NCBI GenBank assembly: GCA_021202985.1
Contig: JAJQCA010000036.1
Span: 1-63,637 of the forward strand
Length of the DNA stretch: 63,637 bases
Direction: 5' to 3'
Source of the DNA: Alistipes sp.
GTDB lineage: Bacteria; Bacteroidota; Bacteroidia; Bacteroidales; Rikenellaceae
Positions 35,721 to 43,087 of the stretch are shown one piece after another; within the stretch, counting starts at the first letter, position 1; each line of letters begins with the position of its first letter. The position numbers and the translations under genes are program-made. Under the pieces are notes generated by a model that was not told the DNA's origin, searched no databases, and saw only the letters and a list, made by a program, of their open reading frames with translations.

Positions 35721-36683
35721 ATGAAAAGGATCGAGGGACTAATCACCGCACCATTCACCCCGTTCGGCGTATCGGGAGACGTAGAATTTGCAATGGTGGA
35801 CCGGTTGCAGGAATTCTATAAATACAATGGTATCCGGGGTGTCTTCATCTGCGGGACTACCGGTGAGAGTTCGGCCCTCACTTTCGGTGAGAAGGCGGCG
35901 CTGTTCGAACGCTGGGGACGGTACCGCACCGACGATTTCATGGTGATAGGCTTTCTCGGGGGTACGTCCGTAGGGGAGTGCCGACAGCTTGCGGCCGAAG
36001 CCCACAACTGCGGGCTGGACGCCGTAGCGGTCACCGCGCCCTACTATTTCAAACCCACGGGGGTGCAGGAGCTGGCCCGGTTCTGCGCCGAGGTGGCAGA
36101 TGCCTCACCGCTGCCGTTCTTTTACTACCATATTCCCTCGTTCACGGGAGTCCGTTTCAATATGTATGAACTTCTTGGCCTTGTGGACGGAGAGATTCCC
36201 ACCTTCGCCGGCATAAAATATACCTACGAGGATATGATGGACTACCAGCGGTGCCTGGAGTACGGCGGCGGCCGGTACGACATCCTCTGGGGAAGGGACG
36301 AAATGCTCCTTTCGGCCCTGGTGGTAGGCGCCCGGAGCGCGGTGGGAAGCACATACGGCTATACCGCGCCGCTATACCGGGGTATAATGGAAGCCTACGC
36401 GGCGGGCGACATCACCACCGCTCGCCACCTCCAGCTCAAAGCCACCGATTATATCGCCCTGCTCCAGAAATACGGCGGCTCGGCCGGTAAGGCCTTCATG
36501 CGTGCCGTAGGGATGGATTGCGGCGGGTACCGGCTGCCGGTACGCAACCTCGACGCCGCCGGGGAAGCGGCATTCGAACGCGATCTTGCCGCAACCGATT
36601 TCCGGGAATACTGCTCCCGGAGGGTGCCTGCCGGTCTCGGCGCTGTCGCCGCAACGGGACGCAAGCAACCCGCAAACTTTTAA
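35721..36683 (+). CDS. nanA: N-acetylneuraminate lyase
   Basis: Cleaves sialic acid to N-acetylmannosamine and pyruvate. 320 residues, a DapA/NanA-family TIM barrel. GTTGESSALTF (about 45-55) matches the pyruvate-binding GTTGE loop with Ser typical of NanA; the proton-relay Tyr is in FYYHIPSFTG (about 135-144) and the Schiff-base Lys in FAGIKYTYEDM (about 164). Divergent from the susC operon and convergent with the NanM-symporter gene; a shared terminator lies at 36738. The C-terminus is slightly longer than usual. Confidence 0.93.
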   Translation: MKRIEGLITAPFTPFGVSGDVEFAMVDRLQEFYKYNGIRGVFICGTTGESSALTFGEKAALFERWGRYRTDDFMVIGFLGGTSVGECRQLAAEAHNCGLDAVAVTAPYYFKPTGVQELARFCAEVADASPLPFFYYHIPSFTGVRFNMYELLGLVDGEIPTFAGIKYTYEDMMDYQRCLEYGGGRYDILWGRDEMLLSALVVGARSAVGSTYGYTAPLYRGIMEAYAAGDITTARHLQLKATDYIALLQKYGGSAGKAFMRAVGMDCGGYRLPVRNLDAAGEAAFERDLAATDFREYCSRRVPAGLGAVAATGRKQPANF

Positions 36684-36737
36684 ACCGCACCGCACGACAC
36701 TCTGTACATACTTTTATGCGACAGGGCCTTAAACGGC

Positions 36738-36772
36738 AACCGGGGATGTGAAATCGCATCCCCGGTTTTATT
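36738..36772. terminator. Bidirectional terminator, nanA / NanM-symporter
   Basis: AACCGGGGATG paired with CATCCCCGGTT (36738-36768), followed by TTTATT on the plus strand. It sits between convergent stops. Confidence 0.8.
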
Positions 36773-36783
36773 AAGGTGTATTT

Positions 36784-39369
36784 TTACCCTTTATCCCGCC
36801 GGGGCAGTATAAAACTGGCCAGGTAGCCTATCCCGCAGCAGGAGACCAGCCCGATAAACCCGTAGAGCAGAAATGAAACCTGCGAATAGCCGTTGAAAAT
36901 AAGCAGAATAGCAATGCTCCCCACGAACCCGGCAAGGGCACCGCGCCAGTCAATCCGCTTAATGAATATGCCCATCATGAACAGGCCGCCGATGCCGCTG
37001 GTGAGCAGGCCCAGGAAGAAATTGAACTGGTCCCATAGCGAAGCTATATCGTAGGTGGCCAGAAGCAGGGCGGTGAGAATCCCCAGCCCGCCTATCACGA
37101 TTCCCGAGAGGCGGGCGAAAACCATTTTGGCCTTGTCGGAAGGCTGCCGTTTCAACTGCCCGAGAAAATCGACCGTGAGGATTGTGGAAATGGAATTGAT
37201 GTTGGACGAGAGGGTAGACATGGCCGCCGCGAATACGGCGGCAATCAGCAACCCTGCCACGCCCACCGGAAGTCGTACCATCATAAAATGGGGGAATATG
37301 GAATCGGTGTTCTGCATGCCAAGGTTCAGCAACTCCGGCCGGGTTTTGAAGAATACGTAGAGGCCGGTGCCGATACCGAAAAATATCAGCGCCACGGGGA
37401 TACTCAGCCAGCCGTTGAGCCAGATACCCTTACGGGCGCCCGCCGTATCCTTCGTGGTCATATAACGTTGAATCACCGACTGGTCGCTGGTGTAGGTAAG
37501 CAATTGGTTCGCAAGGCCTCCCACGATGGCCACCCAGAAGACGGGCCGGGTGAGGTCGAACGAAAAGTCGAACGTCCGGAGCTTGGCGTCGTCGAGGGCT
37601 ATCGCGATGAACTCACGCACCCCGCCGTCCACCGCCGTCACCATGTACACCAGGCACAGCAGCGCGCCTCCCACAAGGATAATACCCTGTATCACGTCGC
37701 CCCACACGACCGCCTCTATTCCGCCCATCGTGCAGTAGACCACCGTCACCACACCCATAAGTATTATACACAGGTAGATATCGAGTCCCGTGACGGCGTT
37801 CAGCGCGAGCGACGGCAGGAAAAGCACGATAGCTATACGGGCGAACATAAAAACAGTGAAGAACGACGCGGCCAGAAGCCGTATCCCCTTACTGAACCTC
37901 ATTTCGAGGTATTCGTAAGCCGAGGCAACCTTCAGGTTGCGGAAATATGGAAGGTAGAAACAGATCACCAGCGGCACCACCAGGATTATAGCCATATTGA
38001 AGATAATCATGGTCCAGTCGGAGCCGTAGGCCTTCGCCGGTATCGAAAGGAAGGTAATAGCGCTGAGGGCCGTCGCGAAGATGCTGATACCGGCCGCCCA
38101 CCACGGTATGCGGCTGCCCCCTTTGAAGAACTGCTCGGTGCTGTTCTCACGGCGCATAAAATAGAATCCCACCCCGAGCATTAGCAGCAGGTAGACGACG
38201 ACCACCGTGTAGTTGACCCATCCGAAACCGGCCTTCTCCCCGATACGCACCACCAGTATATCCGGGGTCCGCACCGCGGGTTTCGACTCGCCGGACGGTA
38301 CTACGATATTGCCGTTATAAAGAAGCGCCGCCGTAGCCACCGGGAGGGGAAAATCCCCTTCCCCTATCTTAACCCAGGTATCGGTTATGGTGTGGTAGGC
38401 GAGTATGTTCCGGGAAAATCCCCCGTGGGATTTGAACGCTGCCTCAAGCTCGGAGCGAAGCGAGTCGGCCTCCCGGGGGTTACCCGTCGATGAGATTCGG
38501 TACTCGAGGTCGTAACGGCGGGAGAATTCCTCCCCGTCATCGCCCCCAATGATTATAATGTGGCCCGAGCCGTACGGCACGGCCGCGGCGGCCATCACGG
38601 CGCCGGGACAGCCCCCGGGCAGGATGTCCCCTTTGCGCGTCCACCTGCCGTCGCCGGGCGTATACTGCCACACCTCGCCGTAGATGCGGGCTTCGCCCTG
38701 GTCGGTATGGCGACCTCCCATCAGGTAGAACGCCTCCTGCTCGCCGTTATGCTGGCGGGCGAAAACCACGCCCTCCGACCGTGTACCCGCCGGACACCCG
38801 TCCAACCTTGTCCATAAGTCCGAGGGTACATGGTAAGAGAACATTGCATTTAACCCGGCCTCGACGCCGTGCAGATAAACGGTATTCCCCGAAGCCGCGA
38901 CGGCTACGGGAACGAACCCGCCGGGAAGGGATGAAACGATATCCGACCGCACCTCACCGCCGGAGTACGACAGGCGGTAGACGTTCCTGTTAGGGCCGTC
39001 GCCGCGCTGCCCGCCGAAGCAGAACACCCCGTCGCCCAGACTCACCGCCTGCCCGTGGGCTATACCGCCACCGGGAAACCGCGCGGAGGTAATCTCCGCC
39101 GACAGGGCACCGTCCCGGTCCTGTGATATAACGTAAATAAAGTCCCTGAAAATTTTCGTGCCGCCCTCCCACGGGCCGCCCTCCGCGAAGTCCGAGCCAC
39201 CGGCCACAAGGATTGCCCCACCGTGGACCCCGGCGAACGCCCCGGCCACGCCCGGATTTGTCGTCTGCCCGGGCAGCGGTGGCAGGGAGCCGTTCCGCAT
39301 AACGGATACTTCCCGCGCGGACAACGCCGTCGCAAGGGGAAGCAATAGAAGAAGTAGCCTAAATTTCAT
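36784..39369 (-). CDS. NanM-type mutarotase fused to sodium:solute symporter
   Basis: 861 residues from the ATG at 39369 (signal MKFRLLLLLLPLATALSA); an earlier in-frame ATG at 39405 would add 12 residues. Residues about 20-375 form a Kelch propeller (VAGGSDFAEGGPW, LMGGRHTDQGEARI, IIIGGDDGEEF) like N-acetylneuraminate epimerase NanM. From about 385 the chain has some 13 membrane helices of the SSS family, with GGSRIPWWAAGISIFATALSA and TYTSDQSVIQRYM. One polypeptide would therefore equilibrate the sialic acid anomer in the periplasm and import it with sodium. It lies between nanA and the GntR regulator. Related fusions are annotated in other Bacteroidetes (recollection). Confidence 0.9.
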   Translation of the reverse strand: MKFRLLLLLLPLATALSAREVSVMRNGSLPPLPGQTTNPGVAGAFAGVHGGAILVAGGSDFAEGGPWEGGTKIFRDFIYVISQDRDGALSAEITSARFPGGGIAHGQAVSLGDGVFCFGGQRGDGPNRNVYRLSYSGGEVRSDIVSSLPGGFVPVAVAASGNTVYLHGVEAGLNAMFSYHVPSDLWTRLDGCPAGTRSEGVVFARQHNGEQEAFYLMGGRHTDQGEARIYGEVWQYTPGDGRWTRKGDILPGGCPGAVMAAAAVPYGSGHIIIIGGDDGEEFSRRYDLEYRISSTGNPREADSLRSELEAAFKSHGGFSRNILAYHTITDTWVKIGEGDFPLPVATAALLYNGNIVVPSGESKPAVRTPDILVVRIGEKAGFGWVNYTVVVVYLLLMLGVGFYFMRRENSTEQFFKGGSRIPWWAAGISIFATALSAITFLSIPAKAYGSDWTMIIFNMAIILVVPLVICFYLPYFRNLKVASAYEYLEMRFSKGIRLLAASFFTVFMFARIAIVLFLPSLALNAVTGLDIYLCIILMGVVTVVYCTMGGIEAVVWGDVIQGIILVGGALLCLVYMVTAVDGGVREFIAIALDDAKLRTFDFSFDLTRPVFWVAIVGGLANQLLTYTSDQSVIQRYMTTKDTAGARKGIWLNGWLSIPVALIFFGIGTGLYVFFKTRPELLNLGMQNTDSIFPHFMMVRLPVGVAGLLIAAVFAAAMSTLSSNINSISTILTVDFLGQLKRQPSDKAKMVFARLSGIVIGGLGILTALLLATYDIASLWDQFNFFLGLLTSGIGGLFMMGIFIKRIDWRGALAGFVGSIAILLIFNGYSQVSFLLYGFIGLVSCCGIGYLASFILPRRDKG

Positions 39370-39470
39370 CGCTTGGGTCTGTTTTGGGTTAGTCTGCCGG
39401 ACCATCCCTTACCGACCGTCGATGCGCTTATGTATTTTTCCGTACGGGAACTTATCGGATCAGCCCCGTT

Positions 39471-40376
39471 TTATTTCACTGCCGCGATACTCCGCCGCCG
39501 TTGTTTTGTAGCCGGCGGCTCGTCCGCTGAGTTGCTGGTCTCTTTCACGGTATCAGCCCCCCGCCGTTCAACCTCACTCCGTCTTTTTACGTCATCCCCA
39601 CCCCGCCACAGCGGCTGCTCATCGTCAGGTTCCGGGTCGCCGCCCGCCATAGCTTCCGCCGAACCGGGATCGCCGCCAAGGGCCGCCCGGGAACGCTCCG
39701 CGTTTTCGAGCGTCTTCTCCATATCTTCGAACTGCGTATTGAGGTGCATCCGCATCGCCAGCCGGAAAGCGTCGGCCGTGCCTGTGCGCAGCATATAGAC
39801 AAGGCTCGAGTGGGTCACTATCTGCCGCGCGCGGTAATCCTTCGTCCGCGGCGCGTAGAACCGGAACAGCGGTTCGAGAAGGTTCTGGAAATCGGTAAGG
39901 CTCTTATTTTTGGTAATATGGTAGAGCGTGCTGTGGAAGAGGATATCGAGCTTTATGGATTCCTCGGTGCTGGTGGCGCGCTCTTCCCGTTCCACTATTT
40001 CCTGGAGGGCGGCGATATCCTCCTCCGTCTTGTTAAGGAAGATAAAATCGGCCATGCCTATCTCCAGCATCAGCCTGAGCTGGTACAGCTCCTTCAGTGA
40101 CTCGCGGTTCAGTATCCCCGACTCCACAATCAGTTTCAACACCCCGAACACCTCCGGCATAATTACCACCGTACCCTTTTTCTTCTTCGTCTCGATAAAG
40201 CCGAGCGCCCTGATACGGCTGAGCGCCTCCCGTACCACGACCCGGCTGACGCCGAGCAGGTCGGCAAGCTCCTGTTCCTTCGGCAGCACCGAATTAACTC
40301 CCTGCGAATTGCGCATAATGTAGCGCAGGATATTTCTCTGGGTCTGTTCGACAAGGGTGTCGTTTTTCTTCTCCAT
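39471..40376 (-). CDS. GntR/FadR family regulator of the sialic acid locus
   Basis: 301 residues. Winged helix (about 10-78): RNILRYIMRNSQGVNSVLPKEQELADLLGVSRVVVREALSRI. FCD ligand-binding domain (about 90-230) with the helix LKELYQLRLMLEIGMADFI and a metal-site His in HSSLVYMLRTGTADAF. The last 75 residues are a charged, disordered extension (Glu/Asp/Arg-rich) unusual for the family. ATG at 40376 is chosen because a -7 element (40417-40410) gives transcription start near 40403, ruling out the longer TTG-initiated reading. Likely sensor of sialic acid or ManNAc controlling the divergent susC/nanA promoters (inference). Confidence 0.9.
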   Translation of the reverse strand: MEKKNDTLVEQTQRNILRYIMRNSQGVNSVLPKEQELADLLGVSRVVVREALSRIRALGFIETKKKKGTVVIMPEVFGVLKLIVESGILNRESLKELYQLRLMLEIGMADFIFLNKTEEDIAALQEIVEREERATSTEESIKLDILFHSTLYHITKNKSLTDFQNLLEPLFRFYAPRTKDYRARQIVTHSSLVYMLRTGTADAFRLAMRMHLNTQFEDMEKTLENAERSRAALGGDPGSAEAMAGGDPEPDDEQPLWRGGDDVKRRSEVERRGADTVKETSNSADEPPATKQRRRSIAAVK

Positions 40377-40409
40377 CTGTTCAGTTCGGTAATAAGTGGT
40401 CCGGCATTG

Positions 40410-40502
40410 CAAATATATACTTTTAACCGGAATATGTATTACTTATTAATCATTTTTTATGCTTTCGGGGAATATTTTCCATAAAAACATAAAATAAGTA
40501 AT
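40410..40502 (-). promoter_or_regulatory. gntR promoter with long inverted repeat
   Basis: TATATTTG (40417-40410) is the -7 element. Just upstream, ATTACTTATT...TTTTTTATG (40438-40461) is mirrored by 40480-40502, with 18 of 23 positions pairing around an 18-nt centre. Another TATATTTG lies at 40539-40532. The dyad may be the autoregulatory operator. Confidence 0.5.
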
Positions 40503-40701
40503 ATCTCATAAACATAAATCAATGTGACTACCAAATATACGAATTCTTTATCTATTCACCGGGCTGTCGGGAGCCGGAGATATTGATTTTAAGCGGGGCG
40601 GACCGGTTCGCTGAAGATTATCGGGGGTTCGTTGAAAATAAAAAGGGAAACCAGATATTATTATTAACTATGCATCAGGAAACACGCTCCTTGTATAACG
40701 G
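40503..40701. other. Intergenic, AT-rich left part
   Basis: No gene. The left 60 nt continue the AT-rich regulatory region of gntR. No clear promoter is seen for the Gly-rich gene at 40702. Confidence 0.35.
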
Positions 40702-41289
40702 ATGAGAAGAAAAATTTTTGCGCTGGTGCTGGCGACGGGTTTTATTACCCTTTCGGGCATCGCCCAACCGCCGCGAGGTCCGCAGGTGTCGGCCGAACAG
40801 ATGGCAGGTGAGAATACCAAAAGGATCGCCGAGCAACTGGACCTCACGGAGAAGCAGCGCAAAAAGGTTTACAAACTCTACCTCAGGCAGGCCCGCGAAA
40901 TTGAGAAGGCCCGCACCCCGGGAGCGGACAACCGGATGGCCGGAGGACCCGGTGAACGGGGAGGCATGATGGCCGGAGGGCCTGGCGGAATGAGGGGCGG
41001 AGGCCCCGGAGGAGGACCGGGCGGCGGTCGCGGCGGAATGCAGGGAGGTCCCGGAGGACGGGGCGGACCGGGCGGCGAAGCGATGGGCCAGGGAGGCCAG
41101 CCGGGCGGCAGGCCGGACGCAAGACCGGCAGGGCCGTACGAAGAGCCTGAAAAAAGCGTCCGCAAACGGGACAGCAAGATGAGAAAAATACTCACCGGGG
41201 AGCAATACGGCCGGTGGATCGTGATAGAGAAAGAAATGCAGTATGAAAGATTCAGGGATGAGTTTATGAATCCGGATACTGAACGGTAA
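40702..41289 (+). CDS. Gly-rich DUF4890/Spy-like periplasmic protein
   Basis: 195 residues. Signal peptide (1-21, ending SGIAQ). A helical part (about 30-65) with AEQLDLTEKQRKKVYKLYL and a C-terminal helix (about 160-190, KILTGEQYGRWIVIEKEM) resemble the CpxP/Spy-type DUF4890 chaperone-like proteins. The middle 80 residues or so (about 73-150) are Gly/Met/Arg/Pro-rich tandem GGPGG repeats. Possible role in envelope stress or metal binding (Met and Gly-rich). It is a stand-alone gene with a weak hairpin (AAAATATC/GATATTTT, 41288-41315) after it. Confidence 0.75.
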   Translation: MRRKIFALVLATGFITLSGIAQPPRGPQVSAEQMAGENTKRIAEQLDLTEKQRKKVYKLYLRQAREIEKARTPGADNRMAGGPGERGGMMAGGPGGMRGGGPGGGPGGGRGGMQGGPGGRGGPGGEAMGQGGQPGGRPDARPAGPYEEPEKSVRKRDSKMRKILTGEQYGRWIVIEKEMQYERFRDEFMNPDTER

Positions 41290-41691
41290 AAATATCGTTG
41301 CCAAATGATATTTTTGTTTTGCCTTAAGCAGTAATTCTGTAAAGGGTTTTTTCGTAAAGGGTTATGTTGAATGAAGGGCCGGTCGGGATTCTCCCGCCCG
41401 GCCTGGATTTTTTTACGCCTCCCTGTAGCGCCGTTTACCTTCTGTGTTGCTTCCGGCGCGAACCGCGGACCATTCCAGCCTCCCGATTTCCAATCCCCGC
41501 ATGGGTTCGACGGCAGAACGTAAATGCGGCCACCGGGACCGTATATATCCGGCAATTTCAGGGTTGACACGGTTCTGTATCCGGACAGGGCACTGCTTTT
41601 CTCCGGTTCCCGGCCCGCTGTCAGGCGCGCCCGTCAACCCCGGCATACCGCAGGCGTCAGCCGGACGTATGTCAGTTGGCGTATAATTTCA
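41290..41691. other. Intergenic before the AraC gene
   Basis: About 400 bp. Apart from the weak hairpin at its left end nothing is recognised; no credible gene. Confidence 0.4.
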
Positions 41692-41699
41692 TATCTTTG
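41692..41699 (+). promoter_or_regulatory. araC-type operon -7 element
   Basis: TATCTTTG matches TAnnTTTG. Transcription would start near 41706, 26 nt before ATG 41732, which supports translation of the His-rich extension. Confidence 0.55.
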
Positions 41700-41731
41700 C
41701 AGCTGTCGCCGGACGGCGGATTGGAAAGTGC

Positions 41732-43063
41732 ATGGATAAAACCACCGGAAATAATTATACTGCCGCTCGGACAGGGACGGAAGCCTCGCCGGAAAAGCCG
41801 GCAGCGGGCAGGTACCCTTTCGGGCACGACGTGGAGACGGCACCCGGAAGGGTGTCCCATCCAAAAGCCACTGCGGGGCCGGCTGCCGAAGGCCACCCCA
41901 CGGATGCCGAATCCGGCAGGACAAACGGCCACGCCCATAACGACTCGGGTTCATACGCCAAAGGAGGTACCATCCACCATAGCCATACCATAGGTACGGC
42001 TATGCACAGGCATCCCGACCCCACCGCCTACTCCCGCCCGCACGGCCATCCGGCCGGTCCGGTATTCTCTGTTAATACGGCTCCGCATAGCCAGCCGGAT
42101 ATTACCGATAACCATACGGTGGGCACAGTTCAGCACGCGCATCCTGCCCCCGCCGCGGGCTCCGGCCCGCACGGCCATCCGGCCGGCCTGCCGCAGACCG
42201 ACCCGTCGGTAATGCACGAACGGTTCGGCAAAATGCCGCTCTCCGACCCGGGCCTTTTCACCGTCAAGCGGCTCGAATCGAGGTCCTCTCCCACCGCTTC
42301 GCCCTCCCCGCCCCTCAGGACGGGAGTCCACTGCTTCGTCTTTGTCGAGTGCGGCGAGACGCTCGTTACCATCGGCACCGAGACCTACCTTTTCAAAGCC
42401 AACGAGTGCGCCGTGATTCCGGCCGGGCAGGTGTTTTCGGTGCGTTACTGGCACGAATGTACGGGGTTTATGGGCGGGTTCCACACCGATTTCCTGAGTG
42501 CCGATTGCAGCGGCCGCAGCCTGATGCGTACCTTCCCGTTCCTGCGCAAATGGGGAGGACACAAGGTGCATTTCGATTCGGGACAGGCGCCTTTCGTGCT
42601 GAATATCCTGCACCGCCTGCGCGGAGAGTGCGGCGGCGGAGGCAACGGCGACGTCCTGCGGACCTACCTCACGGCCCTGCTGGTAGAGATAGAGCAGGCC
42701 CGGGCCAAGGACGGCGAGGAGCCCGACATCGATAACCGGCTTTGCAACCGGTTCGTGGAGTATGTGTTCGAGCATCCGGGCGAGGGTCATTCGCTGGGTT
42801 TCCACGCCGAAAGACTCAACGTCTCCCCACCCCACCTTACACGCACGGTAAAGAAACTCACCGGCAAGACCCCGTTGCAATGGATTAACGAGGCGGTCGT
42901 GCTCGAGGCCAAGGTTCTCCTGTCGCACACCGACCTGCCGGTGGGCGAAATAGCCGAACGGGTGGGCCACTCCGACCCTTCATATTTCACCCGAATGTTC
43001 CGCAGGCACGTGGGTATGGCCCCCCTCGCCTACCGCGCCGGGTCGAAAAATCCCAAAAGTTGA
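41732..43063 (+). CDS. AraC family regulator with His-rich N-terminal extension
   Basis: 443 residues. Residues about 160-330 form a cupin-like sensing domain (LVTIGTETYLFKANECAVIPAGQ) and about 345-443 the double HTH with HAERLNVSPPHLTRTVKKLTG and IAERVGHSDPSYFTRMFRRH. The first 155 residues or so are unusual: about 20 His, many as HGH, HSH or HAH, in two related 43-residue units (each ending PHGHPAG; DNA period 129 bp from 41983). An internal ATG at 42212 would give a normal 283-residue AraC protein, but the promoter position favours the long form. A metal-sensing role (zinc, nickel, copper) is an inference. A TonB receptor and a lipoprotein follow. Confidence 0.82.
   Translation: MDKTTGNNYTAARTGTEASPEKPAAGRYPFGHDVETAPGRVSHPKATAGPAAEGHPTDAESGRTNGHAHNDSGSYAKGGTIHHSHTIGTAMHRHPDPTAYSRPHGHPAGPVFSVNTAPHSQPDITDNHTVGTVQHAHPAPAAGSGPHGHPAGLPQTDPSVMHERFGKMPLSDPGLFTVKRLESRSSPTASPSPPLRTGVHCFVFVECGETLVTIGTETYLFKANECAVIPAGQVFSVRYWHECTGFMGGFHTDFLSADCSGRSLMRTFPFLRKWGGHKVHFDSGQAPFVLNILHRLRGECGGGGNGDVLRTYLTALLVEIEQARAKDGEEPDIDNRLCNRFVEYVFEHPGEGHSLGFHAERLNVSPPHLTRTVKKLTGKTPLQWINEAVVLEAKVLLSHTDLPVGEIAERVGHSDPSYFTRMFRRHVGMAPLAYRAGSKNPKS
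41983..42200 (+). repeat. 129-bp coding repeat, His/Pro-rich
   Basis: Two units start at 41983 and 42112; the second is shorter. Each encodes HT-[IV]-GT-x2-H-x-HP and ends PHGHPAG. Confidence 0.65.
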
Positions 43064-43087
43064 TGATATTGTCCTAAGAGGCACTCC

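Noticed and set aside
40377-40412. Longer GntR reading starting upstream of 40376
   Set aside because: It needs a TTG start lying inside the predicted -7 promoter element.
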